Assembly: GCA_016934605.1 (NCBI GenBank)
Contig: JAFGSO010000307.1
Location: 1 to 6,151, forward strand
DNA length: 6,151 nucleotides
From: Calditrichota bacterium
GTDB taxonomy: Bacteria > Calditrichota > Calditrichia > RBG-13-44-9
Direction of reading: 5' to 3'
Shown: one piece after another, positions 1-6,151 of the stretch
How the letters are laid out: every line of letters starts with the position of its first letter
Numbering within the stretch: the stretch's first letter is position 1
Notes under the pieces: model-generated
Told to the model about the DNA's origin: nothing
Database searches by the model: none
Seen by the model: only the letters and a program-made list of their open reading frames with translations
Program-made: the position numbers and the translations under genes

Positions 1-557
1 CCATCGCCATCATTGTCGAAATCGGCGAAATTCACATACGCATCGACCGAATCAATCATTTCCCTGACGAATGTGGCTGCATGTCCTCCCATACCAAATG
101 TTCCGTAGGGCCCGGTGTATAGAGATTCCGGGCCGGAGACCTCTATCCAGCCATAAACCATTCCATCCAGTTCAAACTGATTATAAGAGTTTTCCAGATA
201 AAATTCCCGCATGGTTAGAGTGGGCCATGGTCCATCAAATAATTCGGCCTGCAGTTGCTGAGGTGCATCCGTCTGCACATTCACCGCATCAGCATACTTA
301 CCCACCAATACCGGGAAACTGGTTGTCAAAGTTTCTAAATTATTTATACCAATTTCAGGATTTAGGATTGCTTTCTGTTTATCAACCACCCATTTCTGAA
401 TGATGTGAGCCATGTTGCTATTCGGATATTCCGACTGCATCATTTCGGTATGTTCTCTTACTTTTTCAGGCAACGGCCCACCTTTCATGGGAGGTATGGT
501 GCCGTGTAGAGAAGTAAACAGAGTAAAAAACACTGCAAGAACCATAAGATTATTCAT
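1..557 (-). CDS. M6-family metalloprotease, N-terminal part (3' end outside window)
   Basis: Only the first 185 codons lie in the window; the frame is open to the edge. Residues 1-19 form a hydrophobic signal peptide (MNNLMVLAVFFTLF, then SLHG), so the protein is exported, although the n-region carries no positive charge. The start of the M6 (immune inhibitor A-like) protease domain is visible: FPVLVGKYADA at about 81-91, MREFYLENSYNQFELDG at about 116-132, then VYGWIEV, and NFADFDNDGDG at about 176-186, the acidic, probably calcium-binding motif that usually precedes 'VD' and a histidine-containing strand. The HEXXH zinc site would lie downstream, outside the window, so catalytic competence cannot be judged. 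A C-terminal secretion tail is common in FCB homologues but is also not visible. The start at 557 was chosen for its AAGGAG 8 nt upstream; in-frame ATGs at 587 and 596 lack such a site. The gene follows a terminator and a 435-bp gap, so it is probably transcribed from its own promoter. Family assignment is confident; the protease substrate is unknown. Confidence 0.88.
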   Translation of the reverse strand, partial: MNNLMVLAVFFTLFTSLHGTIPPMKGGPLPEKVREHTEMMQSEYPNSNMAHIIQKWVVDKQKAILNPEIGINNLETLTTSFPVLVGKYADAVNVQTDAPQQLQAELFDGPWPTLTMREFYLENSYNQFELDGMVYGWIEVSGPESLYTGPYGTFGMGGHAATFVREMIDSVDAYVNFADFDNDGD

Positions 558-565
558 TGAGAAAA

Positions 566-571
566 CTCCTT
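566..571 (-). promoter_or_regulatory. Shine-Dalgarno site of the M6 protease gene
   Basis: Read on the minus strand this is AAGGAG, followed by 8 nt (TTTTCTCA) and then the ATG at 557. It decides the start: the alternative in-frame ATGs at 587 and 596 have no comparable purine-rich sequence before them and would put charged and polar residues ahead of the signal peptide. Confidence 0.8.
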
Positions 572-602
572 GTATTGGATGGGGCATGCTTGACATAATT
601 TA

Positions 603-620
603 TATATCCAACCACCCCGT
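603..620. repeat. Partial second copy of the palindrome's left arm (direct repeat)
   Basis: The 18 bases TATATCCAACCACCCCGT occur here and again, identically, at 634-651, so the two copies are 31 bp apart start to start. This copy is followed by TGCCGATGTA rather than by the hairpins that follow the other copy, so it looks like a truncated or decayed unit of the same repeat. It lies about 45-65 bp upstream of the M6 start codon. Confidence 0.8.
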
Positions 621-637
621 TGCCGATGTAGTTTATA

Positions 638-707
638 TCCAACCACCCCGTCTGGCCACCGGACAGCCCCTCCTAAATTAGGAGGGGGATGCAAGGGGGA
701 GGTTGGA
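638..707. repeat. REP-like multi-hairpin palindromic element
   Basis: Three nested inverted repeats are visible. The outer arms TCCAACCACCCC (638-649) and GGGGAGGTTGGA (696-707) pair over 12 positions with a single A/A mismatch. Inside them are a hairpin GTCTGG-CCA-CCGGAC (650-664, one G/T wobble) and a hairpin with perfect 10-bp arms, CCCCTCCTAA (667-676) and TTAGGAGGGG (678-687), separated by one base. The whole could fold as a cloverleaf of about 70 nt. Short GC-rich palindromes between genes resemble REP/BIME elements, which in many bacteria are moved by RAYT (TnpA_REP, Y1-type) transposases; no such transposase is in this window. It is not a terminator on either strand, because no T tract follows the stems. 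The inverted repeats are seen directly; the REP classification is inference. Confidence 0.75.
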
Positions 708-925
708 GACACACCTAAAATAAATCGCAACATATGTCCAGAATTAAACTGAAAATCATATTAAATATGTTTGCATAAAACTTTATTCATTGAAAACTAA
801 TACTATTACAGAAAATATCGGAAAAAATTTTAACTATTTTAGTCAAAAATCGTTCTTAATAAATCCATTATTTATTTTTAATACATGATTCTACAAACAT
901 TCGTAAAATGCTATTCATTTGTATT

Positions 926-958
926 AAAAAAAAGCCAGGAAAAAAATTTCCCGGCTTT
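926..958 (-). terminator. Rho-independent terminator after the 711-residue protein gene
   Basis: On the minus strand the arms AAAGCCGGGAAA (958-947) and TTTCCTGGCTTT (942-931) form a 12-bp stem with one G/T wobble and a TTTT loop, followed directly by five more T (930-926), giving a run of eight. The stem begins 34 bp after the stop codon at 993. It should end the three-gene unit above it and separate it from the M6 protease gene. Confidence 0.92.
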
Positions 959-992
959 GAATATAGCAATAAATGATGGTATGAAAAATATT

Positions 993-3128
993 TTATTTCA
1001 TGAAGATCATCTTCTTCGAGGAAACAAAATCTCCGGCGGTAATGCGATAGATGTAGATACCGCTGGATACTTCCATACCGTGATCATTGCGTCCGTCCCA
1101 GACCACCTTGTATTGATTGGCGGGCTGCAGATCGCTCACCAGCGACCTCACTTTTTCACCCAGAGTGTTATAGATAACCAGAGATACTCTGGACTGGGTT
1201 TTCAGCGAATATTCGATAGTGGTTGTGGGGTTGAACGGATTGGGATAATTCGCTTCCAGTGAGTAGTCATAAACCGCTACTGAAGGATTATCATCAATGG
1301 ACAATGGCATATTGAACCAATCCAGAATTTCCTTGAGCAATTTATAGGCATCTTCCTGGATCACCGGTTCACCGGTGGCATTGGTATCAGCAAGGGCACT
1401 CAGATTGAATGTCAGGTAAATAGCTTTTCCGTTACTGGCAGTAAGATTCCGGACACCATTACCTTCACCGCTTACCACACCGGTGAAAACCGTTGCGGCA
1501 TCTGTTTTAGCCGGATCTGCTTCGGCATAGTCATTCCAGTTATTGTCACCCAGTAAGGCATAGAAATTAAAAACCAGCGGGCTTTGTGACCACATATCGC
1601 TCACCGGATCTCCGGCAATACCAATCACAAATTCATCGCCGGCCGAATTACCCGAGCCATCATCGGGATCGCTGACGGCTGCTCCGACACCGAAGACATC
1701 ATTGATAAAGTCACCTGCTTCAAAAGTTAATGAACCTCCATATCCCTGAGAAAACAGATAATCCGAAGAAGCTACCAGGAGATTTTTACCGGCATTCACG
1801 AAGGTTTCCCAGGGTGTACCGGCATAGCTTTCCACCGGGACCTGATTCACGCTGAAACCGACAACCAGTGCATGTTCGAAGCTGGTGTAATTAATGATGG
1901 ATCCGTCAATACCGCGATGTGTTTCCACATCCCACCATTCATAAATAAGACCCAGAGAGTCCACAATGACCGCATCGAGCAATGGTTGCCAGAAGAGTGT
2001 AATGTCGGCTTCATCTGCGATCAGACCATTGAAAACCACCAGAATGGGAGCGGTGGGATTCTGAGGTTCCAGAACCTTGAAATACTGTTTGGCTCCTAAC
2101 ACCGATTTATTGTCATTATCGGTAACCCCAATCCAGTAGGATATGCTGTCTCCGGGAACATAGGTACCGGGGATATCAAAATAATACATATCTCCGGTAG
2201 AAGAGGTGGCCATAACGGAGTCAACCGGATCGGCGTTTTTCTGATAATACATATAGGATTGAGTGATGGTACCGTCAATATCCACCAGTTCGGCAACCAC
2301 AGGTGAAAAACCGGAGGTCGCCCAGGTATCATTCAACTGAGTGACACTATTTACAAACGGGCTGGTGCCATTATAATAATTGACGACCACTTCAAACACG
2401 TACTGCGCCCATGCCTGATTTCCGCTGTAACGGATACCATAATATCCGGCCCCACTGTAGGTAAACCAGCTGTGTCCGCGGGGTCCGCCGGGGACATATG
2501 TTTCATTGTAATCATAGTAGATATCCGGGATACCATCACCCTGATTGACTCCGGTTCCGGAGCAGACATAACCGATCACAAAATGCGGCCGGTCAGCCGG
2601 ATTGGGGTCCGGGCTCCAGGGGAGGAAAATGGTGTCAGGACCTGCGGGCGTAAAATCCAGTTCCTCAAAATTCAGAACTCCGGCAGGATTACCGGCAACA
2701 TTCCACTGGCGGTTATCGTAAACAGTGGGTCCAAATCCGGTGGCAACTCCGCCTGTAGCGGTATAAACGCCATCAGTCACATAGAAATCAGCCAGACCGC
2801 CGGTACCATAGATACCCCTCACCTTCAACAGATAAGCGGGATCCGGAATCAGCTTAAAATCACAGAACACGGTGTCATTGGGAAAAGTATAAGGCATTGC
2901 TGCGTTGATATTAAGCGGATCGTACCAGGACAGGGTATCAATCACCTGAGTCTGTCCGGCTTCCGTGGTAACCACAGACAGCCTGTGCCGGATAAGATCT
3001 TCCTGATAAATATATTTTCCATCATCAATCCGGGTCAGTTTCTGAATTTTCGGAGTATCCGCAAACGAAATTGAGAAGGATACCAAAAACAATGAGATGA
3101 GCAGTAACACAAATAAACTTTTGTACAT
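993..3128 (-). CDS. Exported protein with Ig-like segment, GATase1-like domain and T9SS type A sorting tail (711 aa)
   Basis: The gene is complete, with GGAGG six nt before the ATG at 3128. Residues 1-23 are a clear signal peptide (MYKSLFVLLLISLFLVS, probable cleavage SFA-DT). Residues 24-255 are a beta-rich segment I do not recognise, with many aromatic and Gly/Pro residues. Residues about 257-353 look like an Ig-like fold (SPFVNSV, then YYFDIPG, then DSISYWIGVTDNDN). Residues about 360-606 resemble a GATase1/ThuA-like alpha/beta domain: it opens with PILVVFNG, has HALVVGF at 419-425 and AGKNLLVASSDYLF at 446-459, and closes with KAIYLTFNLSAL and a helix ending LLKEILDWF, the usual pattern of such domains in FCB surface proteins. 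Residues 623-711 are a FlgD-like T9SS sorting domain (NYPNPFNPTTTIEYSL, then VVWDGRND, SSGIYIYRI, and the basic end SSKKMIFMK). Predicted fate: export by Sec, then crossing of the outer membrane by T9SS. Cys89 and Cys189 are the only cysteines, so the GATase-like part has no nucleophile. The molecular function is unknown. Confidence 0.93.
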   Translation of the reverse strand: MYKSLFVLLLISLFLVSFSISFADTPKIQKLTRIDDGKYIYQEDLIRHRLSVVTTEAGQTQVIDTLSWYDPLNINAAMPYTFPNDTVFCDFKLIPDPAYLLKVRGIYGTGGLADFYVTDGVYTATGGVATGFGPTVYDNRQWNVAGNPAGVLNFEELDFTPAGPDTIFLPWSPDPNPADRPHFVIGYVCSGTGVNQGDGIPDIYYDYNETYVPGGPRGHSWFTYSGAGYYGIRYSGNQAWAQYVFEVVVNYYNGTSPFVNSVTQLNDTWATSGFSPVVAELVDIDGTITQSYMYYQKNADPVDSVMATSSTGDMYYFDIPGTYVPGDSISYWIGVTDNDNKSVLGAKQYFKVLEPQNPTAPILVVFNGLIADEADITLFWQPLLDAVIVDSLGLIYEWWDVETHRGIDGSIINYTSFEHALVVGFSVNQVPVESYAGTPWETFVNAGKNLLVASSDYLFSQGYGGSLTFEAGDFINDVFGVGAAVSDPDDGSGNSAGDEFVIGIAGDPVSDMWSQSPLVFNFYALLGDNNWNDYAEADPAKTDAATVFTGVVSGEGNGVRNLTASNGKAIYLTFNLSALADTNATGEPVIQEDAYKLLKEILDWFNMPLSIDDNPSVAVYDYSLEANYPNPFNPTTTIEYSLKTQSRVSLVIYNTLGEKVRSLVSDLQPANQYKVVWDGRNDHGMEVSSGIYIYRITAGDFVSSKKMIFMK

Positions 3129-3230
3129 ACAATTCCTCCAAAATTTTACATGAATGCTTCCACAATTAATAAGATAAGAGTAAACAATTTCAGGTCATTG
3201 CCACCCCCTTTCATACCATTCAAGAACTTA
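3129..3230. other. Spacer between the PorV-like gene and the 711-aa protein gene
   Basis: This 102-bp gap holds the GGAGG Shine-Dalgarno site of the downstream gene at 3139-3135. I see no stable hairpin with a T tract, so read-through from the PorV-like gene is likely. The gap is AT-rich and long enough to hold an additional promoter, but no convincing one was found. Confidence 0.5.
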
Positions 3231-4250
3231 TTAGAACGTGAATCCGACATTAAAACTAGAAATATTATTTAAATACTTATGTGCTTCAAAGGAGTAATCG
3301 AACTTCAGGTTAGTTGAACCGCTTACTCCAATAATGGCTCCTGCTCCAAAGGAATACATCCTCTGATTGATCCCACCGTCTTCGAATCCGTTATTCAGCA
3401 AACCGGCATAGCCACCTCTCAGAAAAAATGCATTCTTATATCCATACTCAATTCCGAAAACGAGATTTTCATCCTGGTCATTGGGATTCAGGCCGTCTGC
3501 CAGCACGGTAACACGATGCTGTTCTGTGTTGACAGGATCATAAGCAAGTCCCACTCTGAAAGTAAGCGGCAGCTGAAAAAATTCGGACACATAGTTGGCA
3601 TTGACATCGGTTGACTGATCGGGATTTTCTGATTTACGAGTTTCGAATTCCAGGGGTTCTCCCTGATAGCGTAAATCCGGTCCGAAATTATTAATGGCAA
3701 ATCCGATCCGGATATTACGCACTCCCACATTATAGATGGCTCCGACATCGAATGCGACTCCGGTGGCGCGGACATCTGCCAGGTTCATTACCAGCAGCTT
3801 GAACGTAGCACCGGCTGAAAATTTATCGGTCATCACCCGGGCGTAGGAGACATTGAAGGCAAAATCGTTCGCGCTGAAGGTCCGGTCAGTTCCCTGGGGA
3901 CGGTCTATAGTGGTTTCCTGAATATCACCGGAAAGAAATCCCTGCACACTGATACCAATGGCCTGATTTCCCAGGGGAATTCCCAGGGCAATATTTTCGT
4001 AAGTCATATCGGCATATAGTTCATAATGAGTGAACGCGGCTTCTCTGAATTGAAGAGAGGTCATTCCCGCCGGATTTATGTAAATTCCTTCAATTCCCTG
4101 CGCAAAGGCGGTATAGGCACCTCCCAGCGCAGAGGGACGGCCACCGGCGCTCAGTTCCAGAAACTGGGCACCGGAAGTTCCGGTTCCGGCCAGTATTTGA
4201 CCAATAAAGACCATACTGATTAACAATATCGATGTGTAAATTCTTCTCAT
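3231..4250 (-). CDS. PorV/PorQ family outer-membrane beta-barrel protein (T9SS-associated)
   Basis: The gene is complete at 339 residues, with AGGAGG five nt before the ATG at 4250. Residues 1-21 are a signal peptide (MRRIYTSILLISMVFIG, cleavage near ILA-GT). The mature N-terminus carries the family signature: GTSGAQFLELSAGGR at 24-38, ALGGAYTAFA at 41-50 and INPAGM at 58-63. This signature is shared with the FadL-like PorV, PorQ and UPF0164 proteins. The rest alternates strands and turns as expected of an outer-membrane barrel, and the protein ends in NVGFTF, a C-terminal phenylalanine typical of such barrels. In Bacteroidota, PorV (LptO) binds the C-terminal signals of T9SS cargo at the translocon and passes the cargo to the attachment machinery, while PorQ belongs to the attachment complex. 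Which role applies here cannot be read from the sequence, so no gene symbol is given. It starts 26 bp after the stop of the upstream exported-protein gene and is followed by another exported-protein gene, which supports a role in handling those products. Confidence 0.9.
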   Translation of the reverse strand: MRRIYTSILLISMVFIGQILAGTGTSGAQFLELSAGGRPSALGGAYTAFAQGIEGIYINPAGMTSLQFREAAFTHYELYADMTYENIALGIPLGNQAIGISVQGFLSGDIQETTIDRPQGTDRTFSANDFAFNVSYARVMTDKFSAGATFKLLVMNLADVRATGVAFDVGAIYNVGVRNIRIGFAINNFGPDLRYQGEPLEFETRKSENPDQSTDVNANYVSEFFQLPLTFRVGLAYDPVNTEQHRVTVLADGLNPNDQDENLVFGIEYGYKNAFFLRGGYAGLLNNGFEDGGINQRMYSFGAGAIIGVSGSTNLKFDYSFEAHKYLNNISSFNVGFTF

Positions 4251-4276
4251 CTTATCCTCCTAAAAGAAGAAAAATT

Positions 4277-6151
4277 TTAACGCACAACCACAAATTTACC
4301 GACAAAATCTCCGGCATCCGATTCAACCTGATAAATATAAAGTCCGCTGGAAATTTTGAGTTCTTCCAGATTGCGCAAGTTCCAGTTATGAGCTCCACCC
4401 ATCGCATCCGGATCTCCGGAGGATCCATCATGCTCAATCAATTTGATTAAAATGCCCGACAGGGTGAAAATCCGAATGGTACATTTTTCGGGAAGATTGG
4501 TAAACATGATGTGGTTGGTGTATTTATTCAAATCCCAGTCAGCCCGAATATAATACGGATTCGGGACTACCTTTATCTGATCCATATCCACAGAAGCCCG
4601 GGCTACCTGAGGACCGGTTGTCTGAAAAGTAACTGCATTGGAGACCTGAAAAGGCTTATCGGTATTCATCAGAAAAACATCACCTGCCTGCAGTGAGTTC
4701 TCCGGATTTTCGACCAGGTAGGTAAAGGTAAAAATAATGCCGGAAGTATATTTCCCAAAAACTCCCACACTGTCTCCCTGGCTGAAAACACCGTCGCTGT
4801 TCACATCAAACAGCTGAGTGGGATGATTCTCATTCAACTGTTTATTAAATGCCAGAAACGGAACAGCCATGCCGTTGACATCCGTATCGACTGTATTGGG
4901 GTAATCCGGAAACTGAATTTCAAAATCATAGGGTTCCATGGTATCTCTGGTGTGAACTCCAAAGACATCCTCATTGTCGGTGATCCAGCCGGACAGATCC
5001 GCATTATACACTGGTGTCTGGGGTACGTTGAAATCAATATAGACTCCATCCACCAAAGGCGTCACCGCATTTGGATCGAAACTGGTGCCGTATACATTCA
5101 TCATGGAATCCAGCAGCACCTGGCCGGTGTTCGTATCGGTGATTCGCCAGTATCGGGCATTTCCGTAAGGGGGCTGCAGGGAATCGAAAAATGAAATACG
5201 GTAAATGTGTCCCGTGATAGCAGCCGGTTGTGCAATCTGGACTATCGCTTCTCCGCTGGGAGGTCCGATATATTCCAGATTGAGAATAGCGGGATCGTTT
5301 CCGGTAATCGGCGGAGTAACCGGTGTTATTTGAAGCTGGTTCTGTTTTTTAGAACTTTCCAGCGGTGGCAGAGCCAGATCCGGATCGCCCCGATCGAATG
5401 AGGTAACCGAATAATAATAACTGATGCCGTTTCTCACATCATCATCCACGAAACTATAATTGAGACCGGTTTCGCTTCCCAGCACATCGCCCCGGAAAGT
5501 CTGTATCTCCAGCACATGTCCCACCTGGGGATCTCTGGTGGCCAGACCGGCCGGATCTTCCGGACCGGTTCCCAGCACAAAGAACATCCCATCAAAATAC
5601 ACAATGGTACTATCCGGATCAGGATTCGGCGGGAACGTCAGATTCGGTTGATTATAATTAGGATCCGTGGTGGTGATTGTCCCGGCAAACGGCATGGGAG
5701 TCCATTTATTACCGACTCTTGATGCCACACAGAAAGAATTAGGAAGTCCCGAGGGAGACAAAGCCTGTTTACTGTATTTATAAAGAACACCGGTACTTTG
5801 ATTATAAATTATAAAATTATCCTCGGTGGTAAAATTGATGGTATATATCTGATCCCCTTTGAACTGCCTGAAACGAAGGGTATCACGGTCGAACTCCTTA
5901 AAATAGAAGCGTGCCGTGGTGTTACCACGTGTAATTCTGGTAATCACACTGTTAGCGGTACGTGTTCCATACAGATCATATTCAGCCAGCAGTTGCCAGT
6001 CAGTGGCCAGCCCGGTTACATTCTTATAAACCCGGTATCCTTCAAAATCCATCTGACCGGTGAAGGGATCGGGAACATTTTCCGGAAAATTATCCCAGCT
6101 CAGGTATATTTTTTGATCTGCAGGATAGGCCGTCAGATTGGGGGATGGAGG
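4277..6151 (-). CDS. Large exported protein with FN3-like segments, dockerin-like calcium loop and T9SS-type tail (5' end outside window)
   Basis: The visible 624 codons run in from the window edge; the ATG at 6052 is internal, because the 33 codons before it are open and continue the same domain (PPSPNLTAYPADQKIYLSWD). Numbered from the first visible residue, 1-45 is an FN3-like start ending in DFEGYRVYKN, the usual closing motif of such modules in FCB proteins. Around 233-260 a second module ends with NGISYYYSVTSFDRGDP. Residues 449-460 are DVNSDGVFSQGD, a canonical 12-residue EF-hand/dockerin loop (D1, N3, D5, S9, D12). The C-terminus from about 525 (IKVVPNPYYIRADWD, then CTIRIFTLSG, SSGLYIYQV and GKFVVVR) matches the T9SS-type tail fold, although the opening motif is VVPNPY and not YPNPFNP. 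The missing N-terminus probably holds the signal peptide and further repeats. It is the first visible gene of the probable operon with the PorV-like gene 26 bp downstream. The protein is likely secreted or surface-attached; its biochemical role is unknown. Confidence 0.87.
   Translation of the reverse strand, partial: PPSPNLTAYPADQKIYLSWDNFPENVPDPFTGQMDFEGYRVYKNVTGLATDWQLLAEYDLYGTRTANSVITRITRGNTTARFYFKEFDRDTLRFRQFKGDQIYTINFTTEDNFIIYNQSTGVLYKYSKQALSPSGLPNSFCVASRVGNKWTPMPFAGTITTTDPNYNQPNLTFPPNPDPDSTIVYFDGMFFVLGTGPEDPAGLATRDPQVGHVLEIQTFRGDVLGSETGLNYSFVDDDVRNGISYYYSVTSFDRGDPDLALPPLESSKKQNQLQITPVTPPITGNDPAILNLEYIGPPSGEAIVQIAQPAAITGHIYRISFFDSLQPPYGNARYWRITDTNTGQVLLDSMMNVYGTSFDPNAVTPLVDGVYIDFNVPQTPVYNADLSGWITDNEDVFGVHTRDTMEPYDFEIQFPDYPNTVDTDVNGMAVPFLAFNKQLNENHPTQLFDVNSDGVFSQGDSVGVFGKYTSGIIFTFTYLVENPENSLQAGDVFLMNTDKPFQVSNAVTFQTTGPQVARASVDMDQIKVVPNPYYIRADWDLNKYTNHIMFTNLPEKCTIRIFTLSGILIKLIEHDGSSGDPDAMGGAHNWNLRNLEELKISSGLYIYQVESDAGDFVGKFVVVR

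Larger units (their letters stand above)
558..925. other. Intergenic region: palindromic repeat plus AT-rich leader of the M6 gene
   Basis: This gap has no credible protein gene. The half next to the M6 gene (about 600-710) is rich in C and G runs and holds the palindromic repeat described separately. The half from about 715 to 925 is strongly AT-rich with many A and T runs, which suits a promoter region for the M6 gene. No -35/-10 pair with normal spacing could be identified, and the promoter consensus of this lineage is unknown, so no promoter is called. No tRNA, riboswitch or other RNA gene was recognised. Confidence 0.6.

Noticed and set aside
667..687. Perfect 10-bp hairpin as a Rho-independent terminator
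   Set aside because: Neither strand has a T tract directly after the stem, and no gene ends close to it in the appropriate orientation; it belongs to the larger palindromic element.
841..846. TTGACT on the minus strand as a -35 box for the M6 gene
   Set aside because: No TATAAT-like hexamer lies 16-19 bp downstream; the nearest AT-rich match is 8 or 23 bp away, and the region is so AT-rich that chance matches are expected.
2500..2545. Second calcium loop in the 711-residue protein (GDGIPDIYYDYNE)
   Set aside because: The spacing of acidic residues does not fit the 12-residue EF-hand loop, and the surrounding sequence looks like beta strand and turn.
2472..3074. Plus-strand open frame of 200 codons
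   Set aside because: It lies wholly antisense to the clearly real 711-residue protein gene, has no Shine-Dalgarno site, and its translation has no recognisable domain. The same applies to the other plus-strand frames at 71-681, 885-1262, 4823-5194 and elsewhere.
3199..3208. Possible further copy of the palindrome arm (GCCACCCCCTTT) between the PorV-like gene and the next gene
   Set aside because: Only the CCACCCC core matches; the flanking TCCAA and the inner hairpins are absent, and no right arm is nearby.
6050..6052. ATG at 6052 as the start of the large exported protein gene
   Set aside because: The reading frame stays open for the 33 codons up to the window edge, and these encode a continuous FN3-like strand pattern (LTAYPADQKIYLSWD). 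No Shine-Dalgarno site precedes the ATG, and the residues after it do not form a signal peptide.

Overview
The window carries four protein-coding genes, all read on the minus strand, so transcription runs from high to low coordinates. The outer two genes are cut by the window edges. The proteins are typical of the Fibrobacterota-Chlorobiota-Bacteroidota (FCB) superphylum: a PorV/PorQ-type outer-membrane protein of the type IX secretion system (T9SS), two large exported proteins with T9SS-type C-terminal tails, and an M6-family metalloprotease. All three visible start codons follow a strong Shine-Dalgarno sequence (AAGGAG, AGGAGG or GGAGG). That is unusual for true Bacteroidota and fits deeper FCB lineages such as Marinimicrobia, Calditrichota, KSB1 or Ignavibacteria-like bacteria. 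The exact phylum cannot be settled from this sequence.

Layout in the direction of transcription. (1) 6151-4277: the 3' part of a large exported protein with fibronectin-III-like segments, one dockerin/EF-hand-like calcium loop and a 'VVPNPYY...GKFVVVR' tail. (2) 4250-3231: a complete PorV/PorQ family beta-barrel protein, 26 bp after gene 1. (3) 3128-993: a complete 711-residue exported protein with signal peptide, Ig-like segment, a probable GATase1/ThuA-like alpha/beta domain and a FlgD-type T9SS sorting tail, 102 bp after gene 2. (4) A Rho-independent terminator at 926-958 ends this unit. (5) 558-925: AT-rich spacer, with a REP-like multi-hairpin palindrome (638-707) and an extra partial copy of its left arm (603-620). 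(6) 557-1: the 5' part of an M6 metalloprotease with signal peptide and the family motif 'NFADFDNDGDG'.

How the genes work together (inference). Genes 1-3 look like one transcription unit in which a PorV-like protein is made with two candidate T9SS clients. PorV in Bacteroidota collects cargo leaving the T9SS translocon and delivers it for surface attachment. The M6 protease is also exported but appears to be transcribed separately, after the terminator. I see no RNA genes, CRISPR arrays, insertion sequences or phage genes. Nothing here is clearly a new type of system; the points most worth a second look are the cargo-PorV-cargo arrangement, the two different tails, the apparently cysteine-free GATase-like domain and the palindromic repeat.
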